Counted from the first letter of the stretch, positions 36,804 through 45,465 are shown. The stretch is DNA of 58,027 bases from an uncultured Clostridia bacterium (GCA_947589035.1 CANPYZ010000013.1:1-58027); one strand, 5' to 3'. A program made the numbers and translations. The notes: generated from the sequence alone by a model not told the origin.

Positions 36804-36962
36804 TTATTTTTTCTTGTCTGAACCGGAACAGCCTGAACAACTTCCGCAACCACAACCGCAACTACAGCCTTTTCCGTTCTTTTTGTTCCGGATTACGGTG
36901 AAAATGGCTTTAATGATAATGATTCCAATCAGAATTATTAAAATTATATCAATTATATTCAT
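36804..36962 (-). CDS. FeoB-associated Cys-rich membrane protein
   Basis: 52 residues: one N-terminal membrane segment (MNIIDIILIILIGIIIIKAIF) and a short tail with a Cys/Gly cluster (CSCGCGCGSCSGC). This is the small FeoB-associated family found directly after feoB in Clostridia; it may bind metal near the ferrous iron channel, but the function is not proven. I start at 36962, where ATG overlaps the feoB stop (ATGA); an upstream ATG at 37046 lies inside feoB. Confidence 0.85.
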   Translation of the reverse strand: MNIIDIILIILIGIIIIKAIFTVIRNKKNGKGCSCGCGCGSCSGCSGSDKKK

Positions 36963-39301
36963 ACAAGCATTACTCCTATCCAATACACCGCTAACGAAAT
37001 GATCCACGCTACAACACATTGCCAGATAACTAAAATTACTGCCCAACGTCCGCCAAGTTCACGCTTTACAGCGGCAATTGCAGCAACACAAGGCGTATAT
37101 AACAGCGAAAAAACTAATAATGCTGCTGCTGATAAAGAACTCATTGCTGCACTGACATCTTCGCTGTAAAGAATTTCTAACGTGGAAACAACACTTTCTT
37201 TTGCCATGAATCCGCTGACTAAAGCAACTAATATTTTCCAATCGCCTAAACCTACTGGCTTCATTAACGGCGCAAATATTCCTGCTACTGCTGCTAAAAT
37301 GCTATTTTCTGCATTTTCTGTTAAATTTAAATTCAAATCAAAACTTTGTAAAAACCATACTGCCACTGTTGCAATTAAAATTACTGAAAATGCCCTTTGT
37401 AAAAAGTCTTTCGCTTTTTCCCATAAAAGCTGTAATACATTTTTTGCTCCCGGTAATCGGTAATTCGGTAATTCCATGATGAACGGCACGGCTTCCCCTT
37501 TGAAAATGGTTCTCTTATACAGGCACGCCGCTAAAATTCCAACAATAATTCCTAAAATATACAGCCCAACCATAATTAAACCACTATATTCCGGAAAAAA
37601 CGCATTCACGAAAAATGCATAAATCGGTAATTTCGCTGTACAACTCATGAACGGTGTCAATAAAATGGTCATTTTCCGGTCACGTTCACTTGGTAATGTT
37701 CTTGTTGCCATGACTGCCGGAACTGAACAGCCGAACCCAATTAAAAGCGGAACAATACTTCTTCCGGAAAGTCCTATTTTCCGCAATAATTTATCCATGA
37801 AAAACGCTACACGGGCAATATAGCCGCTGTCTTCCAGTATCGAAAGGAAAAAGAACAATGTTACGATAATTGGCAAAAAGCTTAATACACTGCCTACCCC
37901 TGCGAATATTCCGTCAATAATTAACCCATGCAGAACATCATTCGTTTGTGCGTTCGTCAATGCAGTATCCACAATTTCCGTGAATGCATCTATTCCTGTT
38001 TCGAAAATTCCCTGTAACCATGCACCAATCACATTAAATGTCAACCAGAAAATCAACGCCATAATGATAATAAACATGGGAATTGCTGTATATTTTCCGG
38101 TTAAAATCTGGTCAATTTTTTTGCTCCGGATATGTTCACGGCTTTCATGCGGTTTAGTAACTGTTTCCGCACAAAGTTTCTGTATAAAGGAAAATCGCAT
38201 ATCGGCAATTGCTGCACTCCGGTCAAGTCCTCGTTCATGTTCCATTTGTGTAACAATATGTTCCATTGCTTCTTCTTCATTTTTATCTAATGCAAGCTGA
38301 GAAATCACCAAAGAATCACCTTCAATGACTTTTCCAGCAGCAAACCTTAACGGTAAATTCGTTCGTTCTGCATGGTCTTCAATTAAATGACTGATTCCAT
38401 GTATGCAGCGGTGAACTGCTCCGCCGTGTTCCGTTTTACTGCAAAAATCCTGATATACAGGGCATTCCTGATAATGCGCAATATGTATGGCATGTTCAAC
38501 GAGTTCTTCAATACCTTCATTTTTCGCTGCGGAAATCGGCACTACCGGAACGCCTAAAATCTGTTCCATACGGTTCACGTCCACACTTCCGCCATTCGCT
38601 GTTAATTCGTCCATCATATTCAAGGCAATTACCATGGGAATATCCATTTCCAAAAGCTGCATTGTTAAATTTAAATTCCGTTCAATATTCGTTGCATCAA
38701 CAATATTGATTAACGCATGGGGTTTCTCCTGTAAAACAAAATTTCTGGAAACAATTTCTTCACTGCTATAAGGCGACATGGAATAAATTCCAGGTAAATC
38801 TGTAATTAACGTGTCCGGATGTCCTTTAATTGCACCGTCTTTTCTGTCCACTGTTACGCCTGGGAAATTTCCAACATGCTGTTTCGCACCTGTTAGCCGG
38901 TTAAATAAAGTTGTTTTCCCACTGTTTTGATTTCCGACTAAACCGAACCGCATTACCGTTCCTTCTGGTAATGGATTCCCGTCCCCTTTGGCGTGAAATT
39001 TTCCGCCTTCCCCTAATCCAGGGTGTTCAAGCGGTTTATGTTCATGTTGTTCAGAAGAAATTTTTTTCGGATTTTCCACCGGACAAACTTCAATTTTTTC
39101 TGCATCGGCAAGCCGAATGGTTAATTCATAGCCGTGCAGGCGTAATTCTATCGGGTCGCCCATAGGGGCATATTTCATTAACGTAATTTCCGTACCAGGA
39201 ATAATTCCCATATCCAGAAAATGTTGCCTTAACGCCCCGTCACCGCCTAATTCTTTTACGCAAACAGTCTGCCCGATTTGCGTATCTTTCAATGTAGCCA
39301 T
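36959..39301 (-). CDS. feoB: FeoA-FeoB fusion, ferrous iron transporter
   Basis: Takes up Fe2+ across the inner membrane. 780 residues: an N-terminal FeoA (SH3-like) domain (about 1-73) fused to FeoB, whose G domain has LVGNQNSGKTT (G1, 121-131), VGNFPGVTVD (G2), DLPG (G3), NMMD (G4) and ISA (G5), followed by the GDI helices and the membrane domain with the Gate motifs (SILEDSGYIARVAF, FGCSVPAVMATRTL). Separate feoA genes are more usual; here the two are one polypeptide. A good promoter lies 60 bp upstream, preceded by a possible metal-regulator site. Confidence 0.96.
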   Translation of the reverse strand: MATLKDTQIGQTVCVKELGGDGALRQHFLDMGIIPGTEITLMKYAPMGDPIELRLHGYELTIRLADAEKIEVCPVENPKKISSEQHEHKPLEHPGLGEGGKFHAKGDGNPLPEGTVMRFGLVGNQNSGKTTLFNRLTGAKQHVGNFPGVTVDRKDGAIKGHPDTLITDLPGIYSMSPYSSEEIVSRNFVLQEKPHALINIVDATNIERNLNLTMQLLEMDIPMVIALNMMDELTANGGSVDVNRMEQILGVPVVPISAAKNEGIEELVEHAIHIAHYQECPVYQDFCSKTEHGGAVHRCIHGISHLIEDHAERTNLPLRFAAGKVIEGDSLVISQLALDKNEEEAMEHIVTQMEHERGLDRSAAIADMRFSFIQKLCAETVTKPHESREHIRSKKIDQILTGKYTAIPMFIIIMALIFWLTFNVIGAWLQGIFETGIDAFTEIVDTALTNAQTNDVLHGLIIDGIFAGVGSVLSFLPIIVTLFFFLSILEDSGYIARVAFFMDKLLRKIGLSGRSIVPLLIGFGCSVPAVMATRTLPSERDRKMTILLTPFMSCTAKLPIYAFFVNAFFPEYSGLIMVGLYILGIIVGILAACLYKRTIFKGEAVPFIMELPNYRLPGAKNVLQLLWEKAKDFLQRAFSVILIATVAVWFLQSFDLNLNLTENAENSILAAVAGIFAPLMKPVGLGDWKILVALVSGFMAKESVVSTLEILYSEDVSAAMSSLSAAALLVFSLLYTPCVAAIAAVKRELGGRWAVILVIWQCVVAWIISLAVYWIGVMLV

Positions 39302-39360
39302 GTCATTTGTTCACTCCTGTTTTCAAATTAGCAAAAGCTGTAGAGTTCTGCTTATCAGTT

Positions 39361-39389
39361 ATTATAGCATGTTTGCGGAAAAAAGTCAA
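39361..39389 (-). promoter_or_regulatory. Promoter of feoAB
   Basis: TTGACT (39384-39389) and TATAAT (39361-39366) on the minus strand, 17-bp spacer. Just upstream, 39396-39415 reads GTTAGCCTATGCAAACTTAG, a partial inverted repeat that loosely resembles DtxR/IdeR-type sites. Confidence 0.7.
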
Positions 39390-39419
39390 CTTTCTGTTAG
39401 CCTATGCAAACTTAGATTC

Positions 39420-39447
39420 ACAAGGAAAAGCCTTCCTGCATATACTA
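39420..39447 (+). promoter_or_regulatory. Sigma-K/E-like promoter of sigK
   Basis: CATATACTA (39439-39447) fits the sigma-K -10 (CATAnnnTA) and nearly the sigma-E -10; an AC lies 17 bp upstream (39420-39421) as in sigma-K promoters. The -35 is too short for certainty. Confidence 0.4.
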
Positions 39448-39490
39448 TATATTATTTGATATATGATTTGAAAAGAGGAGGCTTTCGTTT

Positions 39491-40174
39491 ATGCTGTTAT
39501 CTTTGTTCAATCAGCTTTTTCTCTGGATTCTTCACGCAGACACGCCGAATCAGTTTCCTAAGCCACTCAAACCAGAAGAAGAACTCGCTTGTTTTGAGGC
39601 TATGGAACAACAACATGACCATAAAGCAAGGCACAGACTTATTGAACATAATCTCCGGCTTGTGGCGCATATCGTCAAAAAATATCACGGAAGCGAAGAA
39701 CAGGAAGAATTGATTTCTATCGGCACATTCGGACTGATTAAGGCTGTAGATACTTTCGATTATCATAAAAACACCCGTTTCAGCACTTACGCTTCAAAAT
39801 GCGTGGAAAATGAAATTTTAATGCATTTCCGGGCAAAAAAGAAACATCTTTCCGACATACACATGAATGAACCCACGATGACTGACAAAGACGGAAACAC
39901 ATTAACTTTAATGGATACATTAGAGGACGGCACGAATTTAGAAGAACAAGTTGAATATTCCATTCATTCCAAACAGTTATATGATTTTCTGAAACAATGC
40001 CTTGACAAGAGAGAATTAGAAATTATGGTTTACCGTTACGGACTTTATCAGCATATTCCACTAACGCAAAAAGAAGTTGCCGAAAAATTAAATATTTCCC
40101 GTTCTTATGTTTCCCGTTTAGAAAAAAAAGCCCTGAAAAAATTACGGGAAAAATATGACACTACGCCTTTTTAA
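39491..40174 (+). CDS. sigK: RNA polymerase sporulation sigma factor SigK, with pro-sequence
   Basis: Late mother-cell sigma factor. 227 residues: a hydrophobic N-terminal stretch (MLLSLFNQLFLWILHAD) like the pro-sequence that keeps pro-sigma-K on the membrane until SpoIVFB cleavage, then region 2 (LIEHNLRLVAHIVKKY, LISIGTFGLIKAVDTFDY, FSTYASKCVENEILMHFR) and region 4 with the helix-turn-helix (QKEVAEKLNISRSYVSRLEKKAL). The reading frame is continuous, so no skin element splits it. Start at 39491 follows GAGGAGG. Single gene with a terminator; its promoter resembles late sporulation promoters. Confidence 0.94.
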   Translation: MLLSLFNQLFLWILHADTPNQFPKPLKPEEELACFEAMEQQHDHKARHRLIEHNLRLVAHIVKKYHGSEEQEELISIGTFGLIKAVDTFDYHKNTRFSTYASKCVENEILMHFRAKKKHLSDIHMNEPTMTDKDGNTLTLMDTLEDGTNLEEQVEYSIHSKQLYDFLKQCLDKRELEIMVYRYGLYQHIPLTQKEVAEKLNISRSYVSRLEKKALKKLREKYDTTPF

Positions 40175-40178
40175 AAAA

Positions 40179-40207
40179 CAGGGAAACTTTCTGGAAGTTT
40201 CCCTGTA
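40179..40207. terminator. Bidirectional terminator of sigK and the lipoprotein gene
   Basis: CAGGGAAACTT/AAGTTTCCCTG, an 11-bp perfect stem, flanked by A and T runs. Confidence 0.85.
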
Positions 40208-40211
40208 AAAT

Positions 40212-40802
40212 TCAAGACTGATTATTTTTTTCGGCTTTTACGATTTGTTCTTTCGTAATGGGAACAGTAATTCTTGAAGCTCTGTCTGTTGTTTTCGGTG
40301 TATAATGCAGTTCCAGGGCTTTAAAATTCTTGTTCACTTCACAGGCAATATAGCCTGTACAGGAGCTACCGGCAGCAATTTCTTCATTCAGTGCATCAAT
40401 GCCATAGAAATCATATAATTTCCGCATGACCGGAATTGTACAGCATTTATCAGAAGGATATTCCACTCCGTCAGCTGTTAAAGAAAAATTATTCAAGTAA
40501 TTGGCATTTACTGTATTTTCTGTTTGGTTGTCAATCTGTATCTGAAAGAATAAAGCCATATTTCCGGAATCTTCCATAACCATTTCGGGGTCTTCCGCAG
40601 AAAGTACGGTTAATTTCATTCCGCCAAATTCCGCTTCCTGACCAAGTACAGCCTGCACTTCTGTCCCTTCAAAAACTGTTTCTTCCGTTGCTGTGCCGGA
40701 AGAATCGGAAGAAGTGTTCTGACACCCCGCAGATAAAATCATTCCTCCGGCAAGCATTAAACAAAATAGTGTTTTAGTAAATTTGCAGTTATTCTTCTTC
40801 AT
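40212..40802 (-). CDS. Lipoprotein with DUF4352-like domain
   Basis: 196 residues. Signal peptide with lipobox LSAGC (lipidated Cys about residue 27), a Ser/Thr-rich spacer, and one beta-sandwich domain (GMKLTVLSAEDPEMVMEDSGN ... ALFFQIQIDNQTENTVNANYLNNFSLTADG) of the DUF4352 immunoglobulin-like type. The function of such domains is generally unknown. Start at 40802 is set by GAGGAG 7 bp upstream, which lies inside the last repeat codons of the deacetylase gene; the two coding regions overlap by 14 bp. Longer in-frame starts just translate the upstream gene's repeats. Confidence 0.85.
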   Translation of the reverse strand: MKKNNCKFTKTLFCLMLAGGMILSAGCQNTSSDSSGTATEETVFEGTEVQAVLGQEAEFGGMKLTVLSAEDPEMVMEDSGNMALFFQIQIDNQTENTVNANYLNNFSLTADGVEYPSDKCCTIPVMRKLYDFYGIDALNEEIAAGSSCTGYIACEVNKNFKALELHYTPKTTDRASRITVPITKEQIVKAEKNNQS

Positions 40803-42213
40803 TAATATACTCCTCATCGTCAACATATTCTTCATCGTCGGTATATTCTTCATCGTCGGTATATTCTTCATCGTCGGTATATTCTTCATCGTCAACGTAT
40901 TCTTCTTCGGCAATGGTTTCTTCCGCATCTTCATCTATATAGTTTCCTTCAGCGTCCTGATAATACGCCCCGTTCGGGTGTACATCAAATAAAACAATAT
41001 CGTCCTTATCTTCAAAATTCCGGTAATACATCAATTCACTGACTGTCACTAACTGATAGCCTTCATCAAGCAAATCCGGAATAATTCGCTCTGAAGCTAA
41101 TGCACTTTCCGGATGAATGTCATGCATTAAAATAATATCTCCGTCTGATACGTTTTCCATGAGTACTTCATAATCTTTCTGAGAATCCAGCCATTTCCAG
41201 TCGTTCGTATCCAACGACCAGTAAATGAAAGATCTTTCTTCTTCTTTCTGAATTTCTTCACTATATTCCCCATAAGGCGGTCTGACGTGCTGCGGATAAC
41301 GTTTAATTGCTTTGTAAACAGCATCATCACATTTTTTAATTTCTTCTAATGCATCTTCTATGGACGAATCTTTTAAACTCTGATGACTCCATGTGTGATT
41401 GCCTACTTCACAACCGAGTTTTACTTCCCGTTGTAAAATTTTTCTTGTTTCCGGTGTCACCATTTCCCCCACAACGAAAAATGTTGCGTGGGCGTGATAC
41501 CTTTCTAAAATGTCTAAAATTTCATCTGTTGAACCGCTTAACGGTCCGTCGTCATAAGTAAGCGCAACCATTGGTTTACTAATATCAATTTTATAATGCG
41601 GGTCAATAAATGCAGCGTTTTCATCTGGTTCTGTTGTTGGTTCTTCTGTCGTGGGTTCTTCCGTTGTCGGGGCTTCTGTTATTTCCGGTTCTGTTTCTGC
41701 TGTCGCTTCCATCGCAGCAGCAACCGCTTCTTCATTTTTCAATGTGTTACGATAAGATGCCCAGACGGCTACCACTCCCCCGAAAATTCCTACTACACAC
41801 AAGCCCAGTAATGTAGATTTTACATTTTTCTTTAACCGATATTTTTTCTTCTTTGGTGTAGTAGTAGTGGATTTCTTTTCAGCAGTTACGGCTGGTTTTC
41901 CTGAATGAGTTTCCGGAACGGGAATTTTTTTCTTTATTGGTTCTTTCTCCGGAATAACGGGCTTTTTCCGGACAAGTTCTGTTTCCGGTGATGAAGGCTT
42001 TTTCCGGACGAGTTCCGCCTCTGGTGATGAAGGCTTCTTCCGGACAAGTTCCGCCTCTGGTGATGAAGGCTTTTTCCGGACGAGCTGCGCTTCCGGTGAT
42101 GAAGGCTTTTTCCGGACGAGTTCACTTCCGGCAGGATTTTGTTTTTTCTTAACAGTTACTGTTACTACTGTTCTGGATTTGTTTTTTGTCGCTGATGGTT
42201 CTTCTCCTTGCAT
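40789..42213 (-). CDS. Membrane-anchored polysaccharide deacetylase with charged repeats at both ends
   Basis: 474 residues. A Lys/Pro-rich cytoplasmic region (1-130) contains about five 12-residue repeats (ELVRKKPSSPEA). One membrane segment (131-153) follows, then a Thr/Glu/Pro linker, a CE4 deacetylase domain with TYDDGP (219-224), HTWSH (273-277), RPPYG (311-315), DTNDW and LMHDIH, and finally an acidic tail of six EEYTDD repeats. All catalytic motifs are kept, so peptidoglycan deacetylation outside the cell is likely. Start at 42213 has only a weak AGG site. The lipoprotein gene is coupled to it by a 14-bp overlap. Confidence 0.9.
   Translation of the reverse strand: MQGEEPSATKNKSRTVVTVTVKKKQNPAGSELVRKKPSSPEAQLVRKKPSSPEAELVRKKPSSPEAELVRKKPSSPETELVRKKPVIPEKEPIKKKIPVPETHSGKPAVTAEKKSTTTTPKKKKYRLKKNVKSTLLGLCVVGIFGGVVAVWASYRNTLKNEEAVAAAMEATAETEPEITEAPTTEEPTTEEPTTEPDENAAFIDPHYKIDISKPMVALTYDDGPLSGSTDEILDILERYHAHATFFVVGEMVTPETRKILQREVKLGCEVGNHTWSHQSLKDSSIEDALEEIKKCDDAVYKAIKRYPQHVRPPYGEYSEEIQKEEERSFIYWSLDTNDWKWLDSQKDYEVLMENVSDGDIILMHDIHPESALASERIIPDLLDEGYQLVTVSELMYYRNFEDKDDIVLFDVHPNGAYYQDAEGNYIDEDAEETIAEEEYVDDEEYTDDEEYTDDEEYTDDEEYVDDEEYINEEE
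40807..40914 (-). repeat. Six 18-bp tandem repeats encoding EEYTDD
   Basis: Units of 18 bp, the central ones identical or nearly so (atattcttcatcgtcggt on the plus strand), coding for the acidic tail of the deacetylase. Copy number is likely to vary between strains. Confidence 0.93.
41960..42128 (-). repeat. Tandem 36-bp repeats encoding ELVRKKPSSPEA
   Basis: Four full 36-bp units and a partial fifth in the N-terminal coding part of the deacetylase, differing at few positions. Not a CRISPR: no spacers and fully in frame. Confidence 0.93.
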
Positions 42214-42321
42214 TGACCTGTACCATTCCTTTCTGTTCTACCGATTTTATCAAATTTTTCTGTTTTCTAATCAGAATCGTTTTAATTTTCTCTATTGAAA
42301 CAAAAATAATGTCCAGAATTT

Positions 42322-42350
42322 ATTATAGCACACAAAATTTAAAAAGTCCA
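42322..42350 (-). promoter_or_regulatory. Promoter of the deacetylase-lipoprotein unit
   Basis: TATAAT (42322-42327) with TGGACT (42345-42350) 17 bp upstream on the minus strand; the -35 is weak. Confidence 0.55.
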
Positions 42351-42395
42351 GTTATTTTGACTGCTTGCGTAAATTTTGTTAATTATGTCCAATTT

Positions 42396-44114
42396 TTAAT
42401 TGCTTTTTTTGTCGGAATTGGCATCTTCCCATTTCTGTTGCTTTTCTTTTTCGATTAGTTTTTCAAATTCTTCCGCCGGCAGAGGTTTTGAAAAATAATA
42501 CCCCTGAATAATATCACAACCGGCTTTTTTCAGTAATTGATATTGTTCTTCTGTTTCTACGCCTTCAGCAATAACCGGAACATTTAAAAAAGCTGCAATT
42601 TCGAGCATGAGTTCTACCATTTTATAGGCTTTTTCGCTTGTGGTAATATTCCGGATAAATTGCATGTCTAATTTTAATGCATCAATCGGTAAAAGTGTCA
42701 GCATATTCAAAGAAGAATAACCGCTCCCGAAATCGTCCATTTCAATTCGGAAACCAATTGCCCTTAATCGATTCACGGTTTCAATAATCTGACTGGAATT
42801 TTCTGTGTAGGCGGATTCCGTGATTTCTAAAAGCACTTCCGCCGGTTCGAGTTCGTTCACACGAACAATTTCTGTGATTTCGTTTTCAAATTCGGGGTCA
42901 TACACATCAATTCGGGAAACGTTCACGGAAACAGGAATGCTGATTTGATATTTTTCTTTCCATTTACGAATTTGTTCAGCAGCACCATTCCAGACGAAAC
43001 GGTCAAGCTTATGCACTAAGCCATTCGATTCGAACAGCGGAATAAATACGCCCGGGCTAATCATACCCGTTTCAGGGTGAATCCAGCGAATTAACGCTTC
43101 TGCACTGGATAATACCGGTCTGTTCCCCTGAATGCTGTATTTCGGCTGGAAATATACTTTAAATTGCCGTTCAGCAAGGGCGGAATCCATTTCAGTGATT
43201 AATTTTTCCTGATACAGTTCTTTTTCATGTAACTGATTATCATAAACCATGTAGGCAGTCTGGTAAGAACTTCTCAAACTGGCACAAACCGTATTTGCCC
43301 GTTCAAAACGCTGTTCCATGTCAATACTCATGTCCGCATTCTGATAAACGCCAATGCGAATGCTAATTTTCGCTGAGTCCGTCCGTTCAATGAAACTTTC
43401 CGAAAATTGTTTCACTAATGCATCATAGTCCGAACATGCGGGAATGTATAAATAATACATGTCTGCCTCATAACGGCACGCAAGTCCTCCGGTTCTTTCG
43501 GCAATTTCCTGCACTAATTCCGCAAGGGTTTTCAGAATTTTATTTCCGTAATCCCTCCCGTGTAATTCATTCACTAAATGAAACCGGTTAATATTCAGCA
43601 CAATGGCATCTGTTGCCATTTCCGGATAGTAACGGTCATATTGCCGTGCGTACTGCATGAAAAATACTTTCGTATATAAATTCGTCAATGTGTCCCGTTC
43701 ATTTTCATGAATTAAATTATTCCCTTCCGCTAACTGAATGGAACGCTGTACTCTTGCTAAAATCACTTCCGGCATGTCATACGGTTTCGGAATGAAATCC
43801 ACTGCCCCCTGATGTAATGCCTGCACTTCAGCAGATTTTTCAGAAGTCAATACAATTACCGGTATTCTTCTTAATTCTTCGTCATGATTTAAAATGTCTA
43901 AAAGTTCATATCCGTCCATTTCAGGCATAAGCAAGTCTAACAGAATCAAAGAAAGTGTATTCTGATTTTGTTTCACTTGTTCTAATGCCTCTACGCCGTT
44001 TTCTGCATAAATGACATCGTAATCCCTGCCCACGATAAACCCTAATAATTCACGGTTAATCAATTCATCATCTACAACCAGAACTTTCCGGCGAATTTGA
44101 TTTTCAGAATGCAT
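42396..44114 (-). CDS. Response regulator with degenerate GGDEF and intact EAL domain
   Basis: 572 residues: receiver domain (about 8-125, acidic pair DDE, phosphoacceptor Asp in ILLDLLMPEMDG, Thr in VIVLTSEKS, Lys in FIPKPYD), GGDEF domain with YEADM in place of the signature, and an EAL domain with SAEALIRW, LEITESA, DDFGSGYSSLN, KLDMQFI and EGVETEEQ. A phosphorylation-controlled c-di-GMP phosphodiesterase is the likely role. No sensor kinase is adjacent. Own promoter; monocistronic. It is soluble, unlike the membrane-bound EAL protein at 18108, so two input routes lead to the same output. Confidence 0.93.
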   Translation of the reverse strand: MHSENQIRRKVLVVDDELINRELLGFIVGRDYDVIYAENGVEALEQVKQNQNTLSLILLDLLMPEMDGYELLDILNHDEELRRIPVIVLTSEKSAEVQALHQGAVDFIPKPYDMPEVILARVQRSIQLAEGNNLIHENERDTLTNLYTKVFFMQYARQYDRYYPEMATDAIVLNINRFHLVNELHGRDYGNKILKTLAELVQEIAERTGGLACRYEADMYYLYIPACSDYDALVKQFSESFIERTDSAKISIRIGVYQNADMSIDMEQRFERANTVCASLRSSYQTAYMVYDNQLHEKELYQEKLITEMDSALAERQFKVYFQPKYSIQGNRPVLSSAEALIRWIHPETGMISPGVFIPLFESNGLVHKLDRFVWNGAAEQIRKWKEKYQISIPVSVNVSRIDVYDPEFENEITEIVRVNELEPAEVLLEITESAYTENSSQIIETVNRLRAIGFRIEMDDFGSGYSSLNMLTLLPIDALKLDMQFIRNITTSEKAYKMVELMLEIAAFLNVPVIAEGVETEEQYQLLKKAGCDIIQGYYFSKPLPAEEFEKLIEKEKQQKWEDANSDKKSN

Positions 44115-44155
44115 ATCATCAAGACCTTTCCAGAAATTTTTCTTTCGTTTATTTC

Positions 44156-44184
44156 ATTATACCAGAAAATGCTACACTTTTCAA
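44156..44184 (-). promoter_or_regulatory. Promoter of the EAL response regulator
   Basis: TTGAAA (44179-44184) and TATAAT (44156-44161) on the minus strand, 17-bp spacer. Confidence 0.75.
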
Positions 44185-44201
44185 GCCTTTTTTGAAAAAA
44201 A

Positions 44202-44236
44202 AAGAAAACTGCTGTAATTTCTACAACAGTTTTCTG
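44202..44236 (-). terminator. Terminator of the HD-permease pair
   Basis: AGAAAACTG/CAGTTTTCT with an inner TGT/ACA, followed on the minus strand by a run of eight T. Confidence 0.88.
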
Positions 44237-44242
44237 AATTGT

Positions 44243-44968
44243 TCAGGATTTTTTAAATCGCTGTAAATTTTCCAGCAGCATTTCTTTCTGTTGCGCCTGT
44301 TTCTGACATAAATCTCTGTTTTTATCCAGAATTACTTCCTGCATGTCGGATAAATCTTCTAAAAGCCATTCAGGGTATCTTTTCTGTAACGCATAAGATA
44401 AACTACGAAATTCTCTGTTTAATAAAGCGTGCCACCGGATATAAAAACGGTATAACGTTTTGTTCACTCTCCGGAATGCCAACGCTGAAAGCAGAATGTC
44501 CAATGCTAACACAACCGCAAGACTGATTGCCAAAAACCGCCGGAAATGTGGATTCATTCTGTCAAATAAGGAAATTACTGACGGGTTAATCCATTTACTG
44601 ATAATTGTACACGCTGTACCGAAAAATAAAAATCCTAACAAGCATATCCTGCCTTGAATTTGAAACGCCATTCCGGTGTAATCCCATAATTTCATGCTGA
44701 AAATGTTTTCCAGCACACAAGCCGCTGTATATTCTACAATGATACATAATACAGCTGAACAGAAAAATAATTTCACCGGATTTTCAATATGCATTCCTAA
44801 TAATATTCCGAAACATGCCCCTCCACCATATACCGGACAATAAGGACCAAGCAATGAACCTCTGTTCAGGAAATACCCGCTTTCCCATAATGAACAGATT
44901 GTTGTTTCAAATACCCAGCCTGCAAAACTGTAAAGCATAAAATTCAGAAATAAATATTCAAGTGTCAT
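44243..44968 (-). CDS. Putative ABC-transporter type IV membrane protein (PF06541-like)
   Basis: 241 residues with about five membrane segments in the first 160; LYSFAGWVFETTICSLWESGYFLNRGSLLGPYCPVYGGGA is the hallmark of this family, which is named a putative permease but has no proven transport role. The C-terminal 80 residues are cytoplasmic and probably coiled coil. Start at 44968 forms an ATGA overlap with the HD-domain gene; an ATG at 44980 is also possible. Confidence 0.83.
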   Translation of the reverse strand: MTLEYLFLNFMLYSFAGWVFETTICSLWESGYFLNRGSLLGPYCPVYGGGACFGILLGMHIENPVKLFFCSAVLCIIVEYTAACVLENIFSMKLWDYTGMAFQIQGRICLLGFLFFGTACTIISKWINPSVISLFDRMNPHFRRFLAISLAVVLALDILLSALAFRRVNKTLYRFYIRWHALLNREFRSLSYALQKRYPEWLLEDLSDMQEVILDKNRDLCQKQAQQKEMLLENLQRFKKS

Positions 44969-45465
44969 TGTCGTATCCACACCTTTCCGAATGTTTCCGT
45001 TACTGCACAGAATTTATCTGCTAAACATACTGCCCATGCTTCTTTGCTTTTGGGCGGCAGAATCGTCAGTGGAAACATGTGATGTAAAATAATATCTTCT
45101 TCTTTGGGCGTAAGCGAATAATCTTTCCGGGCGTTGTGCAGGGCAAGTGTCGGGTGATATACGGCGTGCGCCGGATGGCAGGTTTTCCGGTTGTGCCAGT
45201 CATACAGAAAATAATCATGCAGAAGTGCGCCTGTAATCAGTTCTTTCCAGTCCGCTTCTATGCCCATTTTCCGGAATAACATGCAACTGACATAGGCGAC
45301 ATTGGCACAGTGTTCAAATACAGAACAGTCCCCATGCTGGCTGAATTGCTTTGTCACGTCAATTCTTCCGGATTTTTCCAGTTTTTTCGCAAGATAGCAA
45401 ATTAATTTCCGGCATTCTTTCGCATTATGGCAATGCATCAGCGCATATTTTTCTGAATTTTCCAT
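44965..45465 (-). CDS. HD-domain phosphohydrolase-like protein
   Basis: 166 residues. Metal-binding pattern: H in CSVFEHCANVAYVSCML, then LLHDYFLYDWH (HD pair), then HHMFPL, typical of HD hydrolases. The substrate (nucleotide or otherwise) cannot be told. Start at 45465 has AGGGGAAG about 10 bp upstream; an ATG at 45504 gives a longer form without a site. Translationally coupled to the membrane protein that follows. Confidence 0.85.
   Translation of the reverse strand: MENSEKYALMHCHNAKECRKLICYLAKKLEKSGRIDVTKQFSQHGDCSVFEHCANVAYVSCMLFRKMGIEADWKELITGALLHDYFLYDWHNRKTCHPAHAVYHPTLALHNARKDYSLTPKEEDIILHHMFPLTILPPKSKEAWAVCLADKFCAVTETFGKVWIRQ

Noticed and set aside
39491-40174. A skin-type element interrupting sigK
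   Set aside because: The sigK frame is continuous over the full expected length.
40803-40934. N-terminal extension of the lipoprotein with MKNIPT-type repeats
   Set aside because: It is the acidic-repeat DNA of the upstream gene read in another frame; the lipoprotein start at 40802 has its own ribosome site and signal peptide.
41960-42128. CRISPR-like array of 36-bp repeats
   Set aside because: The units are contiguous without spacers and code in frame for a 12-residue repeat in the deacetylase.
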